A stretch of 64,000 bases of DNA from CALJDF01 sp038121105 (GTDB lineage Bacteria; Pseudomonadota; Alphaproteobacteria; SHVP01): the NCBI GenBank assembly GCA_038121105.1, contig JAYONB010000003.1, positions 229,300 to 293,299 on the forward strand, given 5' to 3'. The notes under the pieces are model-generated. The model saw nothing but the letters and a program-made list of their open reading frames with translations, was not told the origin of the DNA and ran no database searches. Below are positions 32,771-42,472 of this stretch, piece after piece. Position 1 is the first letter of the stretch. The number at the start of each line of letters is the position of its first letter. The position numbers were made by a program, and so were the translations under genes.

Positions 32771-33904
32771 ATGACGGCCGAAATCGATTCGAAAGCGCTG
32801 GTGAAAATCCTGCGCGAACATGCACGTTTTGCCGAGCGACGGCCCGGTGGACGGCGCGCCGACCTCCACGATATCGACCTCTCGGGGTTGCGGCTGCCGG
32901 GGATCAACTTGCGAGAAGCCAAGCTGACCGGCGCCAACCTATCGAAAATCGATCTGGCGACGGCGGACTTGAGCGAAGCCGATTTGTTCGGCGTCGATTT
33001 TGCCGGCGCGAACCTGACGCGCACGAATTTCGAAGGCGCCGACCTACGCGGCGCGAAATTCGCCGGTGCGACCCTCAAAGGCGCCAACCTGGCCGGCGCC
33101 GATATGCGACCGGGCAAAGCCAGCCTCGATGCCAAAGAGAGCAAGACCGATTTGAGCGGCGCCAATCTCGAAGGCTCCGTGTTGCGCAAGGCCCGCATGC
33201 TGTTCGCCAACCTGACGCGCGCTAACCTCAAGAACGTGGATGCGACGGGCACCGATTTCGAAAGCGTCGACTTTGAGGAAGCCGACCTGTCGATGGCCAA
33301 CCTTTCAGGCGCCCGACTCGATTCGGCCGACCTCACCGCGGCCAACCTCTCGGGGGCCAACCTGGAGCGCGCCAGCATGCTGGGATCGCGGTTCCGCGGC
33401 GCCGTCTTAGCCGGCGCGTCGGTCGACGGCGGCGCCGGCGACGAAGCCCTGCGCGGCATCTTGGCGCTGCCCCCGGATTTGCAAACCGCGTTGCGCGATC
33501 ACGCGTCCTGGGCCACGTCGAACGGCGAACGGGGTGCGCGCCTCACGTTGGAAGACGAGGACCTTTCGGGGATCGAGTTGCCCGGCGCCTACCTCAGCGG
33601 CGCACGAATTACCGGCTGCAACTTGGCGGGCGCCAACCTACGCGGCGCGGTCTAGGAACTGGCCGACCTGAGCGCATGCGATCTTGAGGGCGCCATATTG
33701 GCGGGCGCCGACTTGCGCGGGATCAAGTTGCGCGAGGCGAATCTGCGTCGGATCAACCTATCGGGCGCCGACCTTCGCTCGATGCGGGTCCGCGGCCTGG
33801 ACGGCGAAGACGCGGGCTACACGCGCTTTGCCGACCTGACCGGCGCCGATATGAAGGGCGCCAACACCCGCGGGATGAAGTTGGAAGAGCCGACCGCCGC
33901 CTAA
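32771..33904 (+). pseudogene. Pentapeptide-repeat protein interrupted by an in-frame TAG
   Basis: The frame encodes long runs of A(D/N)LXX pentapeptides typical of a right-handed quadrilateral beta helix. A TAG stop at 33653-33655 (codon 295 of 378) cuts it to 294 residues, but the same frame continues for 82 more residues with the repeat register intact (ADLSA, CDLEG, AILAG, ADLRG). The stop sits at the central position where Leu is expected, so TTG to TAG is the simplest origin. A good GGGGAG precedes the ATG. The upstream piece may still fold. Function of the family varies; no target is suggested by context. Confidence 0.8.
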
Positions 33905-33910
33905 CGGTCG

Positions 33911-36313
33911 CTAGGCCAGCGCCGCCACCTCTTTGCGGATCTGAGCGAGGATGTCGGGAATCTTCGTCAGGTTTTCGGTTTCGCAGGCGAGGATCGACTC
34001 AAAGAGCCGCTTCTTGAGCGCAGTGACGTCAAGATCGGGCGCGGCACCCTGCTTGGCCGCCGCATCCATCACCAGATCGACCAAACGGTCGGCGGCATGG
34101 AGCCGCCCCCAGAGGTAGTCGTTTTCGCGCCGCTTGCGGCTGAAGAAGGCGCCGAAGTGGCCGAAGTCGAGCCCTTTGAGCGTGGCGCGAGCGCCGCCTT
34201 TGCGAATGGTGTCGGCGTCCTCGGGGCTGATGCGGTGGACCCGAATCTCGTCGTATTCCTCTGCCTCGCGCCAATTGGCGGACGAGAACGTGAGGGGGTC
34301 CCAATAGGCAAAGCCGATATAGGCCGTCAGCAGATCGCCGCGCACGGTTTTCCACGATCGCGGTAAGGCCGAAAGCACGTCGTCGATACGCCCATTGAGG
34401 TTCTTCAGATCGATCTCCTGGGCCAGACCGGCGATCAACGCATCGAGATCGTCCACGGATGCGGCAGCCGGATTGACCCCGAAGACATTGCGAATGGCGG
34501 CGATCAAATCGACGCTGGCAAAAGCTGCCGTGGAGCGGTGACGCATAATTTCGGAGACGTCGTAGAGCGATCCCTTGAGGGCGTTGAAGTCGGCCGCCGT
34601 CGGGCCGTCCTGGGTTTGATCGAGCGACGCGTAGGTCATGTTGAGTTGACGAATGACGAACAACAGGCGGCGCGACCGAAACGGTAGATCGAACTGCAAC
34701 ATGAAGCGCACCCATGGCGGCGGCGTGTGGCGCAAGACGTTGTCGGCCACCGGAAGCGGTCCGTCGGCGATCAGGACGTCGTTGGCCCGGCACCATCGGT
34801 CGAGCAAATCGGCCACTGCGTCGGCCTCGGGGCTTTCGGGTTGGAAGCCGGCGAGGTCGGCAAGGAGGTCGGCGACGAAATCGACGACCGACTCCATTTT
34901 TTGGCGGACGTATGCCTCGTAGGCGAAGCCGCCTTCGTGCGCCGCCTCGGCATTGGCGGCCTCGCGCAATTTTGCGAGATCGCCGGGCTTGGCGACGCGC
35001 TCCAACGACCGGCGCGCAAGCTGACGGACTTTTTCGGAAATCTGCGGGCGGGCGGCTTCGACGCCGGCGCGAACCCGTCGGACGCGCCGGTTGTAGCGAC
35101 GAACCCAACTGAGATCATCGAACACCGGTTCGTTGCGCGGCAGGTCCGATAGCGCGCCCTTCAAGGTGCCGAACCAGCCGGGCCGCCGCCCGTCGGGTGG
35201 GGGCGGTTCGTTGCCGGGATCGGGATCGACGTAGACGACGCGGCGATCGACTTGGCGGTGGGCCGAGCGACCGCGGATCGCCTCCATCGCCTGGGCGATG
35301 GGTTTGTTGTTCAGCACCGCGCCGTCGACGAACGACGTCCGCATCGGGTCGGCACCGGCCTGGACATAACGGTTGAAATTGCGTTCGAGAAATGTGTCGC
35401 GGGTGGTCCAGGTCATCCCTTGCGCCGCGCAAATGCGGTCGATCTCACCGATCTGCGCCGGCGGGAACGCGCCCGGAAAGGACGACGTGGCCCGCGCCGC
35501 GAAAGCCAAGCTCGGCGTATCGGCGGTGGTGAACTCGCTGCGTTCCTCGCCGCCGTGATAACGCTGGTAGGTGAACCCGAGGACGTGGCGATGTTCGCGT
35601 TCGGTGACGAAAGACGGGTCGTACATCGGCACCCGCTGCGGGTACCCATAGAAGTCGGTGACGGTGACGACGAGGTCGAGCCGCTGCGCCACCGGGATAA
35701 GCGATGCGCCGGGATAGGCAGGCTCGCCCATCTCGCGCATCGCGTCGTGCAACACGCCGGCAAGGTGTTCGCCGTCGAACGGCGGGCGAAACCAGCGAGA
35801 CCGCAAGAAGCGCGAGAGCTTTTCGCGCATTTCGGGATCGTCTTCGTTGCTGCGACGGATGTAGCCGAAGACGAACGGGCGAAGGAACCATTTGGACCAA
35901 GCCCGTGCCGCACGATCTTCGGCCAGCAATTCGTTGACATCGGCCTCCTTGAGCCACACATCGCGCAAGGGACTGAGCGAAAGGTCGTGCGCCAGGGCGC
36001 GCGCCAGGATCACGCCGTTGATGCCGCCGGCGGAGGCCCCCGTGATGACGTCGATCACGATACGGAGGTCGACCGATTTGCCGATCTCGCGCACGAGGTC
36101 GAAATAGACGTTCTCGGTATCGATCTCCTCGTCGGGACTGTGCTCGGCACCGAGATAGTCGGCATCGGCGCGGGCCGCCCCCTTGGGGAGCCCGTGGTAG
36201 GCGCGGCTCGCGCGGACCAGCTTGTGAAATTCCTTGGTCACGCCGTGCATGTAGACGGCGAGCGAGACGCCGCCGTAACAGACCAGCGCAAGACGCAACT
36301 CAACGTCCTTCAT
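33911..36313 (-). CDS. Large patatin-like phospholipase (DUF3376 type)
   Basis: An ~800-residue protein. The N-terminal ~350 residues are a patatin acyl-hydrolase: LALVCYGGVSLAVYMHGV (oxyanion region), TGASAGGING with the nucleophile Ser in GxSxG, and SFVDGAVLNNKP with the catalytic Asp in DGA. The C-terminal part is helical and corresponds to the DUF3376 extension of bacterial patatin-related proteins. It is presumably a lipid hydrolase. The ATG at 36313 is preferred; a TTG at 36322 would add three residues. It ends 7 bases from the pentapeptide gene (convergent). Confidence 0.85.
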   Translation of the reverse strand: MKDVELRLALVCYGGVSLAVYMHGVTKEFHKLVRASRAYHGLPKGAARADADYLGAEHSPDEEIDTENVYFDLVREIGKSVDLRIVIDVITGASAGGINGVILARALAHDLSLSPLRDVWLKEADVNELLAEDRAARAWSKWFLRPFVFGYIRRSNEDDPEMREKLSRFLRSRWFRPPFDGEHLAGVLHDAMREMGEPAYPGASLIPVAQRLDLVVTVTDFYGYPQRVPMYDPSFVTEREHRHVLGFTYQRYHGGEERSEFTTADTPSLAFAARATSSFPGAFPPAQIGEIDRICAAQGMTWTTRDTFLERNFNRYVQAGADPMRTSFVDGAVLNNKPIAQAMEAIRGRSAHRQVDRRVVYVDPDPGNEPPPPDGRRPGWFGTLKGALSDLPRNEPVFDDLSWVRRYNRRVRRVRAGVEAARPQISEKVRQLARRSLERVAKPGDLAKLREAANAEAAHEGGFAYEAYVRQKMESVVDFVADLLADLAGFQPESPEADAVADLLDRWCRANDVLIADGPLPVADNVLRHTPPPWVRFMLQFDLPFRSRRLLFVIRQLNMTYASLDQTQDGPTAADFNALKGSLYDVSEIMRHRSTAAFASVDLIAAIRNVFGVNPAAASVDDLDALIAGLAQEIDLKNLNGRIDDVLSALPRSWKTVRGDLLTAYIGFAYWDPLTFSSANWREAEEYDEIRVHRISPEDADTIRKGGARATLKGLDFGHFGAFFSRKRRENDYLWGRLHAADRLVDLVMDAAAKQGAAPDLDVTALKKRLFESILACETENLTKIPDILAQIRKEVAALA

Positions 36314-36397
36314 GCGAACCAAACCGAAGTACTAGGGGTCATCGCACCATTCTACGCACCCTGGGACGAGATTGCGCGCGATCTCGGCGGCGCTTTT

Positions 36398-36703
36398 TCA
36401 GAGCGGTCGGACCAAGCGAACGATACGGCCCACGATGTCGAACGGCGGCGAGAGCGGATCTGTGAGACCAGTGGGGTGGCGAAGGGTATCGGTGTCGCCG
36501 CAGTAGCGGCGGATCGTCGCGCGCCCGTTCGACCGCACGAGATAATGTGCATCGTGCACAAGGTCTTGGGGATCGCCGGCAACCGTGATGTCGCTCCCGG
36601 CAAACGGGGTCCCGGAGTCGTGATCGATGGGGACACGATAGGTCGCAGCCGTGCCACGACCACCGCGTGGGGGTTTTCCGAAGTCGTCCATCCGGTCTCC
36701 CAA
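36398..36703 (-). pseudogene. LexA/S24-like C-terminal fragment
   Basis: A 101-residue open frame whose second half resembles the C-terminal fold of S24/LexA-type repressors: DSGTPFAGSDITV, QDLVHDAHYLVRSNGRATIRRY and the closing strand FDIVGRIVRLVRPL. The expected catalytic Lys is Arg (TIRRY) and no helix-turn-helix domain precedes it. The neighbouring frames upstream carry only low-quality open frames. It looks like the remnant of a regulator, or a short inactive homologue. The start (TTG 36703 or ATG 36691) is uncertain. Confidence 0.4.
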
Positions 36704-37143
36704 CCACGTCGTGCGGCATCGGCGTCACGACGTGCCGCATGCACGCCCGATGGCGGGACCGAATGGTCGGATCCTGATGGCGATGTCGGTCGCGTGACCC
36801 GCGACGCATTTTTTGTCGACGTTGGCTATCGCGGCGTCCCTGCTTTACCCGCGAGAACCGTTGGGCCGCCCCAATTGCAGCCCACGCCTCTTACATCCGA
36901 TGCCGTCTCACGGTTCTTGATCTTGATTCGGCGCCCCGACACGGGCTCGAACGGATACAACTCTAGACTGATGGAACCTTCCCTCATTTCCTATCGGAGA
37001 GGGCTAATCCCTACAATTGGAACGATCAAGATGAAAGCATCCAACTATGACGCGAACATGGCGAAGGTTGAAAAAACAACAACCTGACGGGAAAGCGAGG
37101 CAAGACCTGTTCGGGCCACGCCCAAACCGGCTATACTGCGACC
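36704..37143. other. 440-bp non-coding stretch
   Basis: No convincing protein or RNA gene is seen. Near its right end a TATACT hexamer (37132-37137) sits just before the ATG of the interrupted dehydrogenase and may be its -10 box. A segment around 36929-36957 resembles the 3' end of a tRNA on the minus strand but lacks the rest of the molecule. Confidence 0.4.
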
Positions 37144-38025
37144 ATGAACGAGACCATTGCGATCGTCGCGACCGGGGACATGGGGCATGCGGTCGGCCGC
37201 GCCCTGGGGGAACATGGCCATCGCGTGGTGACCGACCTCACGGGACGGAGCGCCCGCAGCCAGGGGTTGGCGATCGCCGGTAACGTCACGGACCTGGGCA
37301 GCCTCGATGCCGTTGTCGAGGCGGCGGACTTCTTTTTTTCGATCGCGCCACCGACCGCCGCACCAGACATCGCGCGCAACGCGATCGCCGCAATGTAGCG
37401 GACCGGCAAGACCATCCCCTATGCCGATTGCAACGCGATTTCGCCGATGACGGTCATGGCGATGGCCGAGGACTTTGCCGCCGCCGACATCCCGTTTGTC
37501 GATGCGGGGATTATCGGGCGCGCACCGGGCGTCGACAGCAAGACCCAGTTCTATGCCACCGGCGCCGAGGCGATGCGCCTGAAGGTCCTGGACGACAACG
37601 GGATGGCGGTGACCGTGTTGTCCGATCGCATTGGCGATGCGTCGGCATTGAAGATGTGCTTTGCCTCGATCACCAAGGGCACCAATGCGCTTTATGCCAC
37701 CGCGTTGATCGCGGCGGCGCGATATGGGTTGGGTCCCGAGCTTGCGCAGGAAATCGAGGGCCGTGCGCCCGCGATATGGCAAGCCATGAATCGCGCGGTG
37801 CCGTGGCTTGCCGCAGACGCCGACCGATGGACCGGCGAAATGGAAGAGATTGCGGCGACCTACGACGCGGTCGGCATGCCGGACGGATTTCACCGTGGGG
37901 CAGCGGATTTGTTTCGCAAATTGGCGGCCACCCCGCTGGGCGACGAAACGCGCGAAACGTTGGACCGCACCCGCACGTTGGAACAAACGATTGCGATCCT
38001 GGCCAAAGCCGCTGGGACGCATTGA
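37144..38025 (+). pseudogene. NAD-binding dehydrogenase (DUF1932 type) interrupted by an in-frame TAG
   Basis: The frame encodes a 6-phosphogluconate-dehydrogenase-like protein: TIAIVATGDMGHAVGRALGEHGH (Rossmann start), a FSIAPPTAAPD segment, YADCNAISP and FVDAGIIGRAPGV, and a DUF1932-type C-terminal helical domain. A TAG at 37396-37398 replaces codon 85 of 294; without it the protein would be full length and the frame is otherwise clean. CAG to TAG would explain it. The downstream ATG at 37447 could start only a partial protein lacking the NAD site. It precedes the FecR-like gene by 31 bases. Confidence 0.8.
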
Positions 38026-38056
38026 ACTCCCGATCCGCCCACAAGGAGACCCGATC

Positions 38057-38707
38057 ATGCGACGCCTGCTCTTTCTGCCCCTCGTCTTGGTGATGTCATT
38101 GCCGGCCTCGGCCCAAGAGATCGGTCGGGTGCGGCAGGTGGTGTTGGATGCCTACGGCACCCCCGAAGCGAAGGACCGGCGACCGCTGTATGGCCGCACG
38201 AGGGTGACCGCCAACGAACGGATCGAAACGGTCGACGGCGGCGGGCTGCACCTCCGGTTCCTCGACAACACCGATTTTCACTTGGGCTCGCAAAGCATCG
38301 TGATGCTGGACGAGTTCGTTTACGACCCCGACACCTCGGCCGGGAAGATGGCCATCCGGTTGTCGAAGGGCACGTTTCGGTTCGTCAGCGGCAAGCTGAT
38401 CAAGAGCGGTGTCGCGATCCGAACGCCAACGGCGTTGATCGGCATTCGCGGCACGGACTTTTTGGTGGTCGTGGAAGAGAACGGCACGACAGGCGTCGTG
38501 GTCGAAGAGGGCGAGGTTGTCATCACACCCAACATCGGTGGCGGCGATCCGGTGATCGTGGCAGCCGGGGCCACTGCACTGGTCGGGACCAGCGGCGCGA
38601 TCGATCTTGGCGCGCGGGTCGAGGTTGAGGATCCGGTCGAGGTAATGAACGAAGCCGCCGAAAACAACGAAGGTGGGGGCGATGGCGGGGCGGGTGGAGA
38701 CTACTAG
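38057..38707 (+). CDS. Secreted FecR-domain protein
   Basis: 216 residues: signal peptide ending LPASAQ, then a FecR-type beta domain (ERIETVDGGGLHLRFLDNTDFHLGSQS, RLSKGTFRFVSGK, IRTPTALIGIRGTDFLVVVEENG). No transmembrane anti-sigma module is present, so it is a periplasmic protein of the family rather than a classical sigma regulator. The tail is Gly/Asp-rich. A strong AAGGAGA precedes the ATG at 38057. The stop overlaps the convergent hydrolase stop by four bases. Confidence 0.8.
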   Translation: MRRLLFLPLVLVMSLPASAQEIGRVRQVVLDAYGTPEAKDRRPLYGRTRVTANERIETVDGGGLHLRFLDNTDFHLGSQSIVMLDEFVYDPDTSAGKMAIRLSKGTFRFVSGKLIKSGVAIRTPTALIGIRGTDFLVVVEENGTTGVVVEEGEVVITPNIGGGDPVIVAAGATALVGTSGAIDLGARVEVEDPVEVMNEAAENNEGGGDGGAGGDY

Positions 38708-39492
38708 CCCGACGCCGCACCTCCTGCATCGGCGAGAAACGCGAGCACCAATGGGTTGAAGGCGTCGGGGACTTCCCAGTAGGGCGCGTGGCCACTGTCG
38801 GGCATCTCGACGACCCGCACGCCGGGAAACAGGGCGCTCACCTCGCGGAGCATCGCGGGCGGAAAGAACGCATCCAAGGCCGGGGCGACGACGAGGGTGG
38901 GCGTGCGATATCCCTTGAGATCAGGAGGACCGGTCAGATTGGCGGGCTCGCCGAGTCGTCCGGCCAAGAGCTCGATGTTGTCGTTCATTAGGGAAATCTG
39001 ATCGAACAGCCACGCGGCGGCCGGGTCGCGGTCGGCGAAACCCGGCGCGAGGGCTAGGCCCGAGAGGCGCCCGGCAAGCGGTGCGGCATTGGGTTCGGGC
39101 GGGGCGTCGCTGCCCGACGGCGGTGCGAGCCCACCTGAGGTCGCGACCAAGACCACCGCCGAGATGCGCTCGGGTGCGGCAAGCGCCGCCTGCATCGCGC
39201 CCCAGCCTGCCATCGATTGGCCGACGATGGCCGCTTGATCGAGATCGAGCGCATCCATCACGGCAAGGATATCGGCACCGAATTTGTCGGGTTGCAGATC
39301 GTCCGGTGCGCAGGCCGAGCGCCCGAAACCGCGATGGTCGAACACCACGGTGCGGTGCCGGCGGGCAAAGACCGGAACCTGTTGGTACCAGCTGAGCGCG
39401 TTGCCTTCGGCGCCGTGCGCCAGAATGACCGCCGGCCCCTCGCCCGCCACGTCGTAATAAAGATCGGCTTTGTCGCTGTGGACGATGGGCAT
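38704..39492 (-). CDS. Alpha/beta hydrolase
   Basis: 262 residues with a complete alpha/beta-hydrolase set: HGAEGNALSW (oxyanion), FDHRGFGRSA, nucleophile Ser in GQSMAGWG, and His in DSGHAPYWEVP near the end; an acidic residue lies in VAPALDAFFPP. It is probably an esterase or C-C-bond hydrolase of unknown substrate. The ATG at 39492 starts the fold. Its promoter region (67 bp) is shared with the divergent methyltransferase gene. Confidence 0.88.
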   Translation of the reverse strand: MPIVHSDKADLYYDVAGEGPAVILAHGAEGNALSWYQQVPVFARRHRTVVFDHRGFGRSACAPDDLQPDKFGADILAVMDALDLDQAAIVGQSMAGWGAMQAALAAPERISAVVLVATSGGLAPPSGSDAPPEPNAAPLAGRLSGLALAPGFADRDPAAAWLFDQISLMNDNIELLAGRLGEPANLTGPPDLKGYRTPTLVVAPALDAFFPPAMLREVSALFPGVRVVEMPDSGHAPYWEVPDAFNPLVLAFLADAGGAASG

Positions 39493-39559
39493 GGTGGGGT
39501 GGACCTTGATGGGCGGCAGAGCTGCTATACTGGGGGCCGCATTTGGGGAGAGCAAGCCG

Positions 39560-40720
39560 ATGATCCGCAATCAGAAGCAACATGCCGTCCTACCGACCGC
39601 GACCCACGACGAAGCCGCCCGGCAAGATTTTGTCGCCGGCCTTCGCGTCCATGTGATGCGCGATGTGTCGTCGGGCAACCGACCGCTGTACGACACTAAG
39701 GTCGTGCCGCAATTCCGACTCGCGCACGGTCGCGCACCAGAGGATCGCCACGAGGTACGCCGCGAAATGAACCGCGAGCCGTTTCATCAGACGTGGGGGG
39801 CGCTGCTGCGTACGACGCAGGAAATGATGTGGGAATCGGTCGGCAGCCCGATCGAACGTCAGTTGGACGACCTGATCGCGCGCAACAAAGCCGCCAAGAC
39901 CCGCGCCGGCGGCAGTTTGCGACTTGACCCCAAGTTGACCGTGCCGCGTTACCAAACCGCGACGGACATCCACGTGATGCCGGGCAGCTACCACAGCGAC
40001 CTCTGCGACGACGATCTGACGGCCGGCGCGATCTACGACAAGGGCCTGTACATCTACGCGATGGGCGGCTTGGGCGATTCCAACCAAGACATCGGGCGTG
40101 GCTGCATTGCTTACCTGAAGCAGCATTTTCCCGACCTTAAGCCGCGCCGCATCCTCGATATGGGATGCACGGTGGGCCATTCGACGGTGCCGTTCGCGCG
40201 CGCCTATCCCGGCGCCGAGGTACACGGCATCGACGTCGGTGCGGCGAGCCTGCGCTATGCCCATGCGCGGGCCGAATCGTTGGGCGCGACGGTTCATTTC
40301 TCGCAACAAAACGCCGAGCAAACCAATTTTCCCGACGGATACTTCGACCTGATCGTCAGTCATGTGTTGATGCACGAAACCTCGGGTGCCGCCCTGCCCC
40401 GCATCATTCGCGAGTGCCGCCGGTTGCTGGCACCGGGTGGCGTGATGGCGCATTGCGACGTGCCGCAGCGCGAAGGCGATGCGTTCGACCTCGCGATCCC
40501 GGACTGGGATACCTACAACAACAACGAACCCTTTATGGGGCACATGCGCGATACCGACATGCGCACGCTGTTCACCCAGTGCGGGTTCGAGTCCGATCGC
40601 TATTTCGACGGCTACGTGCCGAACGACACCCTCAATCGCGACAAGAAGGTGACGTTCCGGGGCGGCGACGGCAAGAAGGGCAAGCCCTGGGCGGTCTACG
40701 GCGCCCATCTCGCCAGCTGA
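39560..40720 (+). CDS. Class I SAM-dependent methyltransferase, large form (copy 2)
   Basis: 386 residues, paralogous over its full length to the protein at 7151-8272. Motif I is ILDMGCTVGHSTVPF, motif II VHGIDVGAASL, then VHFSQQNAEQTNFPDGYFDL and LLAPGGVMAHCD. The N-terminal ~155 residues share the paralogue's helical region (GRAPEDRHEVR, SLRLDPKLTVPRY). A TATACT hexamer lies ~30 bases upstream of the ATG. Substrate unknown. It precedes the GST genes but faces them. Confidence 0.82.
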   Translation: MIRNQKQHAVLPTATHDEAARQDFVAGLRVHVMRDVSSGNRPLYDTKVVPQFRLAHGRAPEDRHEVRREMNREPFHQTWGALLRTTQEMMWESVGSPIERQLDDLIARNKAAKTRAGGSLRLDPKLTVPRYQTATDIHVMPGSYHSDLCDDDLTAGAIYDKGLYIYAMGGLGDSNQDIGRGCIAYLKQHFPDLKPRRILDMGCTVGHSTVPFARAYPGAEVHGIDVGAASLRYAHARAESLGATVHFSQQNAEQTNFPDGYFDLIVSHVLMHETSGAALPRIIRECRRLLAPGGVMAHCDVPQREGDAFDLAIPDWDTYNNNEPFMGHMRDTDMRTLFTQCGFESDRYFDGYVPNDTLNRDKKVTFRGGDGKKGKPWAVYGAHLAS

Positions 40721-40753
40721 GAACGGGGCGCCGCGGCACCCGCGGCCCCTGCC

Positions 40754-41605
40754 CTATTCGATGTTGTCGAAGTCGCTGGCGCTGTGGCGTTCGCGCAGAC
40801 CGCCTTTTGAGTCCTCGCCCGGCTTATTGACCAAGCGGCCGCGCTGCACGGCAGGGCGTTCAAGGATCTGATTGGTCCAACGCGCCATGTTTTTGTATTC
40901 GTGGGCGCTGAGGAACTCCGCTGCGCTATAGGCGTTGTTGAGGATCACCGCGCCATACCAAGGCCAAATCGCGATGTCGGCAATGGTGTACTCATCGCCG
41001 CACATATATTCGTTGTTGGCCAGGTGCTGGTCGAGCACGTCGAGCTGGCGTTTGACCTCCATCGCGTAGCGATCGATGCAGTACTCGATCTTGATCGGCG
41101 CGTAGGCGTAGAAGTGCCCGAAGCCGCCGCCGAGATAGGGCGCGCTACCCATTTGCCAGAACAACCACGACAGGAGCTCGGCGCGCTTGGCCGGATCGCT
41201 GGGGAGGAAGGCGCCGAACTTCTCGGCGAGGTAGAGCAGGATGGCACCGGACTCGAAGACGCGGGTCGGCGGGCTGGTGCTGTGATCCATCAGCGCGGGG
41301 ATCTTGGAGTTCGGATTGACCGCGACGAAACCGCTGCCGAACTGATCGCCCTTGTCGATGCTGACGTACCAGGCGTCGTATTCCGCGCCGCTATGGCCCA
41401 ACGCCAGGAGTTCTTCCAGCAAGATGGTGACCTTGACCCCGTTGGGCGTGCCGAGCGAGTAGAGCTGCAACGGGTGCTCCCCGATGGGGAGTTCTTTTTC
41501 GTGTTGCGCGCCGGCGGTCGGTCGGTTGACCGAGGCAAAACGCCCGCCGTGGTCTTTATTCCATTTCCAAACTTTTGGCGGCTCGTATTCGGACGTTTCG
41601 GTCAT
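40754..41605 (-). CDS. yghU: Glutathione S-transferase, YghU-like
   Basis: 283 residues. The N-terminal ~45 residues (VWKWNKDHGGRFASVNRPTAGAQHEKELP) are the extension characteristic of YghU, a disulfide-bond reductase that binds two glutathiones. The thioredoxin-like domain follows (LQLYSLGTPNGVKVTILLEE, NPNSKIPALMD, FESGAILLYLAEKFG) and then an alpha-helical domain with DEYTIADIAIWPW. It is followed upstream in the same orientation by a second, shorter GST (41768-42472). GGGGAG precedes the ATG. Confidence 0.85.
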   Translation of the reverse strand: MTETSEYEPPKVWKWNKDHGGRFASVNRPTAGAQHEKELPIGEHPLQLYSLGTPNGVKVTILLEELLALGHSGAEYDAWYVSIDKGDQFGSGFVAVNPNSKIPALMDHSTSPPTRVFESGAILLYLAEKFGAFLPSDPAKRAELLSWLFWQMGSAPYLGGGFGHFYAYAPIKIEYCIDRYAMEVKRQLDVLDQHLANNEYMCGDEYTIADIAIWPWYGAVILNNAYSAAEFLSAHEYKNMARWTNQILERPAVQRGRLVNKPGEDSKGGLRERHSASDFDNIE

Positions 41606-41767
41606 GATCGTACTCCCCTTTGAGTGACGGCAGGCGGTCGGTGGGCGGCACCGGCGACGGCCGCTGCGCTGTCTTGTTTCAGAAATGAGCTGGGCGAACG
41701 GCCTAGGCGCGGACTATAGCATGTGCCGTCTTTGCCGGCGGCGGGACACTCGAAATCGGGTCCCGAT

Positions 41768-42472
41768 CTAAGCCTCCGACATGGGTGGCACGTTCTGGCC
41801 GGCCTCGCTGGCCGGGCGGGCTTTCGCGGCCGCGAGCCAGCGTGCGACATGGGGATAGGCGGCGAGATCGAGATGCGCCGCGGCGTCGTAGAACCCATCT
41901 AGGACCGTGACCCAGGGCCACACCGCGACATCGGCGATTGTGTAATCTTCGCCCATGATGAAATTGCGCCCGTCGAGACGGTCGTCTAGGACGCCGAGCA
42001 AACGTTTGGATTCGTTGGTGTAGCGTTCGAGCGGGCGCTTGTCTTCGATGTCCTTGCCGCCCATCCGATAGAAGAAGCCGAACTGGCCGAACATCGGTCC
42101 AATGCCGCCCATCTGCCACATCACCCACTGGATGGTTTCGTAACGCGCCGCCGGATCTTGCGGGAGAAGACGCCCGGTCTTTTCCGCAAGGTAGATGAGG
42201 ATCGCACCGGTTTCCCAGAGCCCAAGGGGCTCACCCGACGGGCCGTCCGGATCGATGATGGCGGGAATCTTGTTGTTGGGGTTGAGTGACAAGAACTCCG
42301 GGGACATCTGGTCGTCTGTCGAGAAGTCGACCCGGTGCGCCTCATAGTCGAGCCCGGTTTCTTCGAGCATGACGGAGACTTTGACGCCGTTGGGCGTCGG
42401 CAGCGAATAAAGCTGGATGGCTTTGGGGTTGGTTGGCGGCCATTTCTTGGTGATGTCGAACGAAGAGAGCAT
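41768..42472 (-). CDS. Glutathione S-transferase, YfcG-like
   Basis: 234 residues with a GST N-domain (IQLYSLPTPNGVKVSVMLEETG, NPNNKIPAIIDPDG, WETGAILIYLAEKTG) and an all-helical C-domain including EDYTIADVAVWPW. The TPNG motif at the active site is that of the Nu-class/YfcG disulfide reductases that lack a catalytic Ser or Cys. It precedes the YghU-like gene by 162 bases on the same strand. AAGGACT precedes the ATG at 42472. Confidence 0.85.
   Translation of the reverse strand: MLSSFDITKKWPPTNPKAIQLYSLPTPNGVKVSVMLEETGLDYEAHRVDFSTDDQMSPEFLSLNPNNKIPAIIDPDGPSGEPLGLWETGAILIYLAEKTGRLLPQDPAARYETIQWVMWQMGGIGPMFGQFGFFYRMGGKDIEDKRPLERYTNESKRLLGVLDDRLDGRNFIMGEDYTIADVAVWPWVTVLDGFYDAAAHLDLAAYPHVARWLAAAKARPASEAGQNVPPMSEA

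Noticed and set aside
36929..36957. Minus-strand segment resembling a tRNA 3' end (TTCGAGC followed by a GGGGCGCC-like acceptor)
   Set aside because: The 5' half of the T-stem does not pair and no anticodon or D arm is present, so it is not a tRNA gene; calling it an attachment site would need a second copy, which I did not see.
33653..37398. Reassignment of TAG to a sense codon (for example pyrrolysine)
   Set aside because: TAG ends many intact genes here, such as those ending at 1451, 7140 and 16898, and a third interruption uses TAA.
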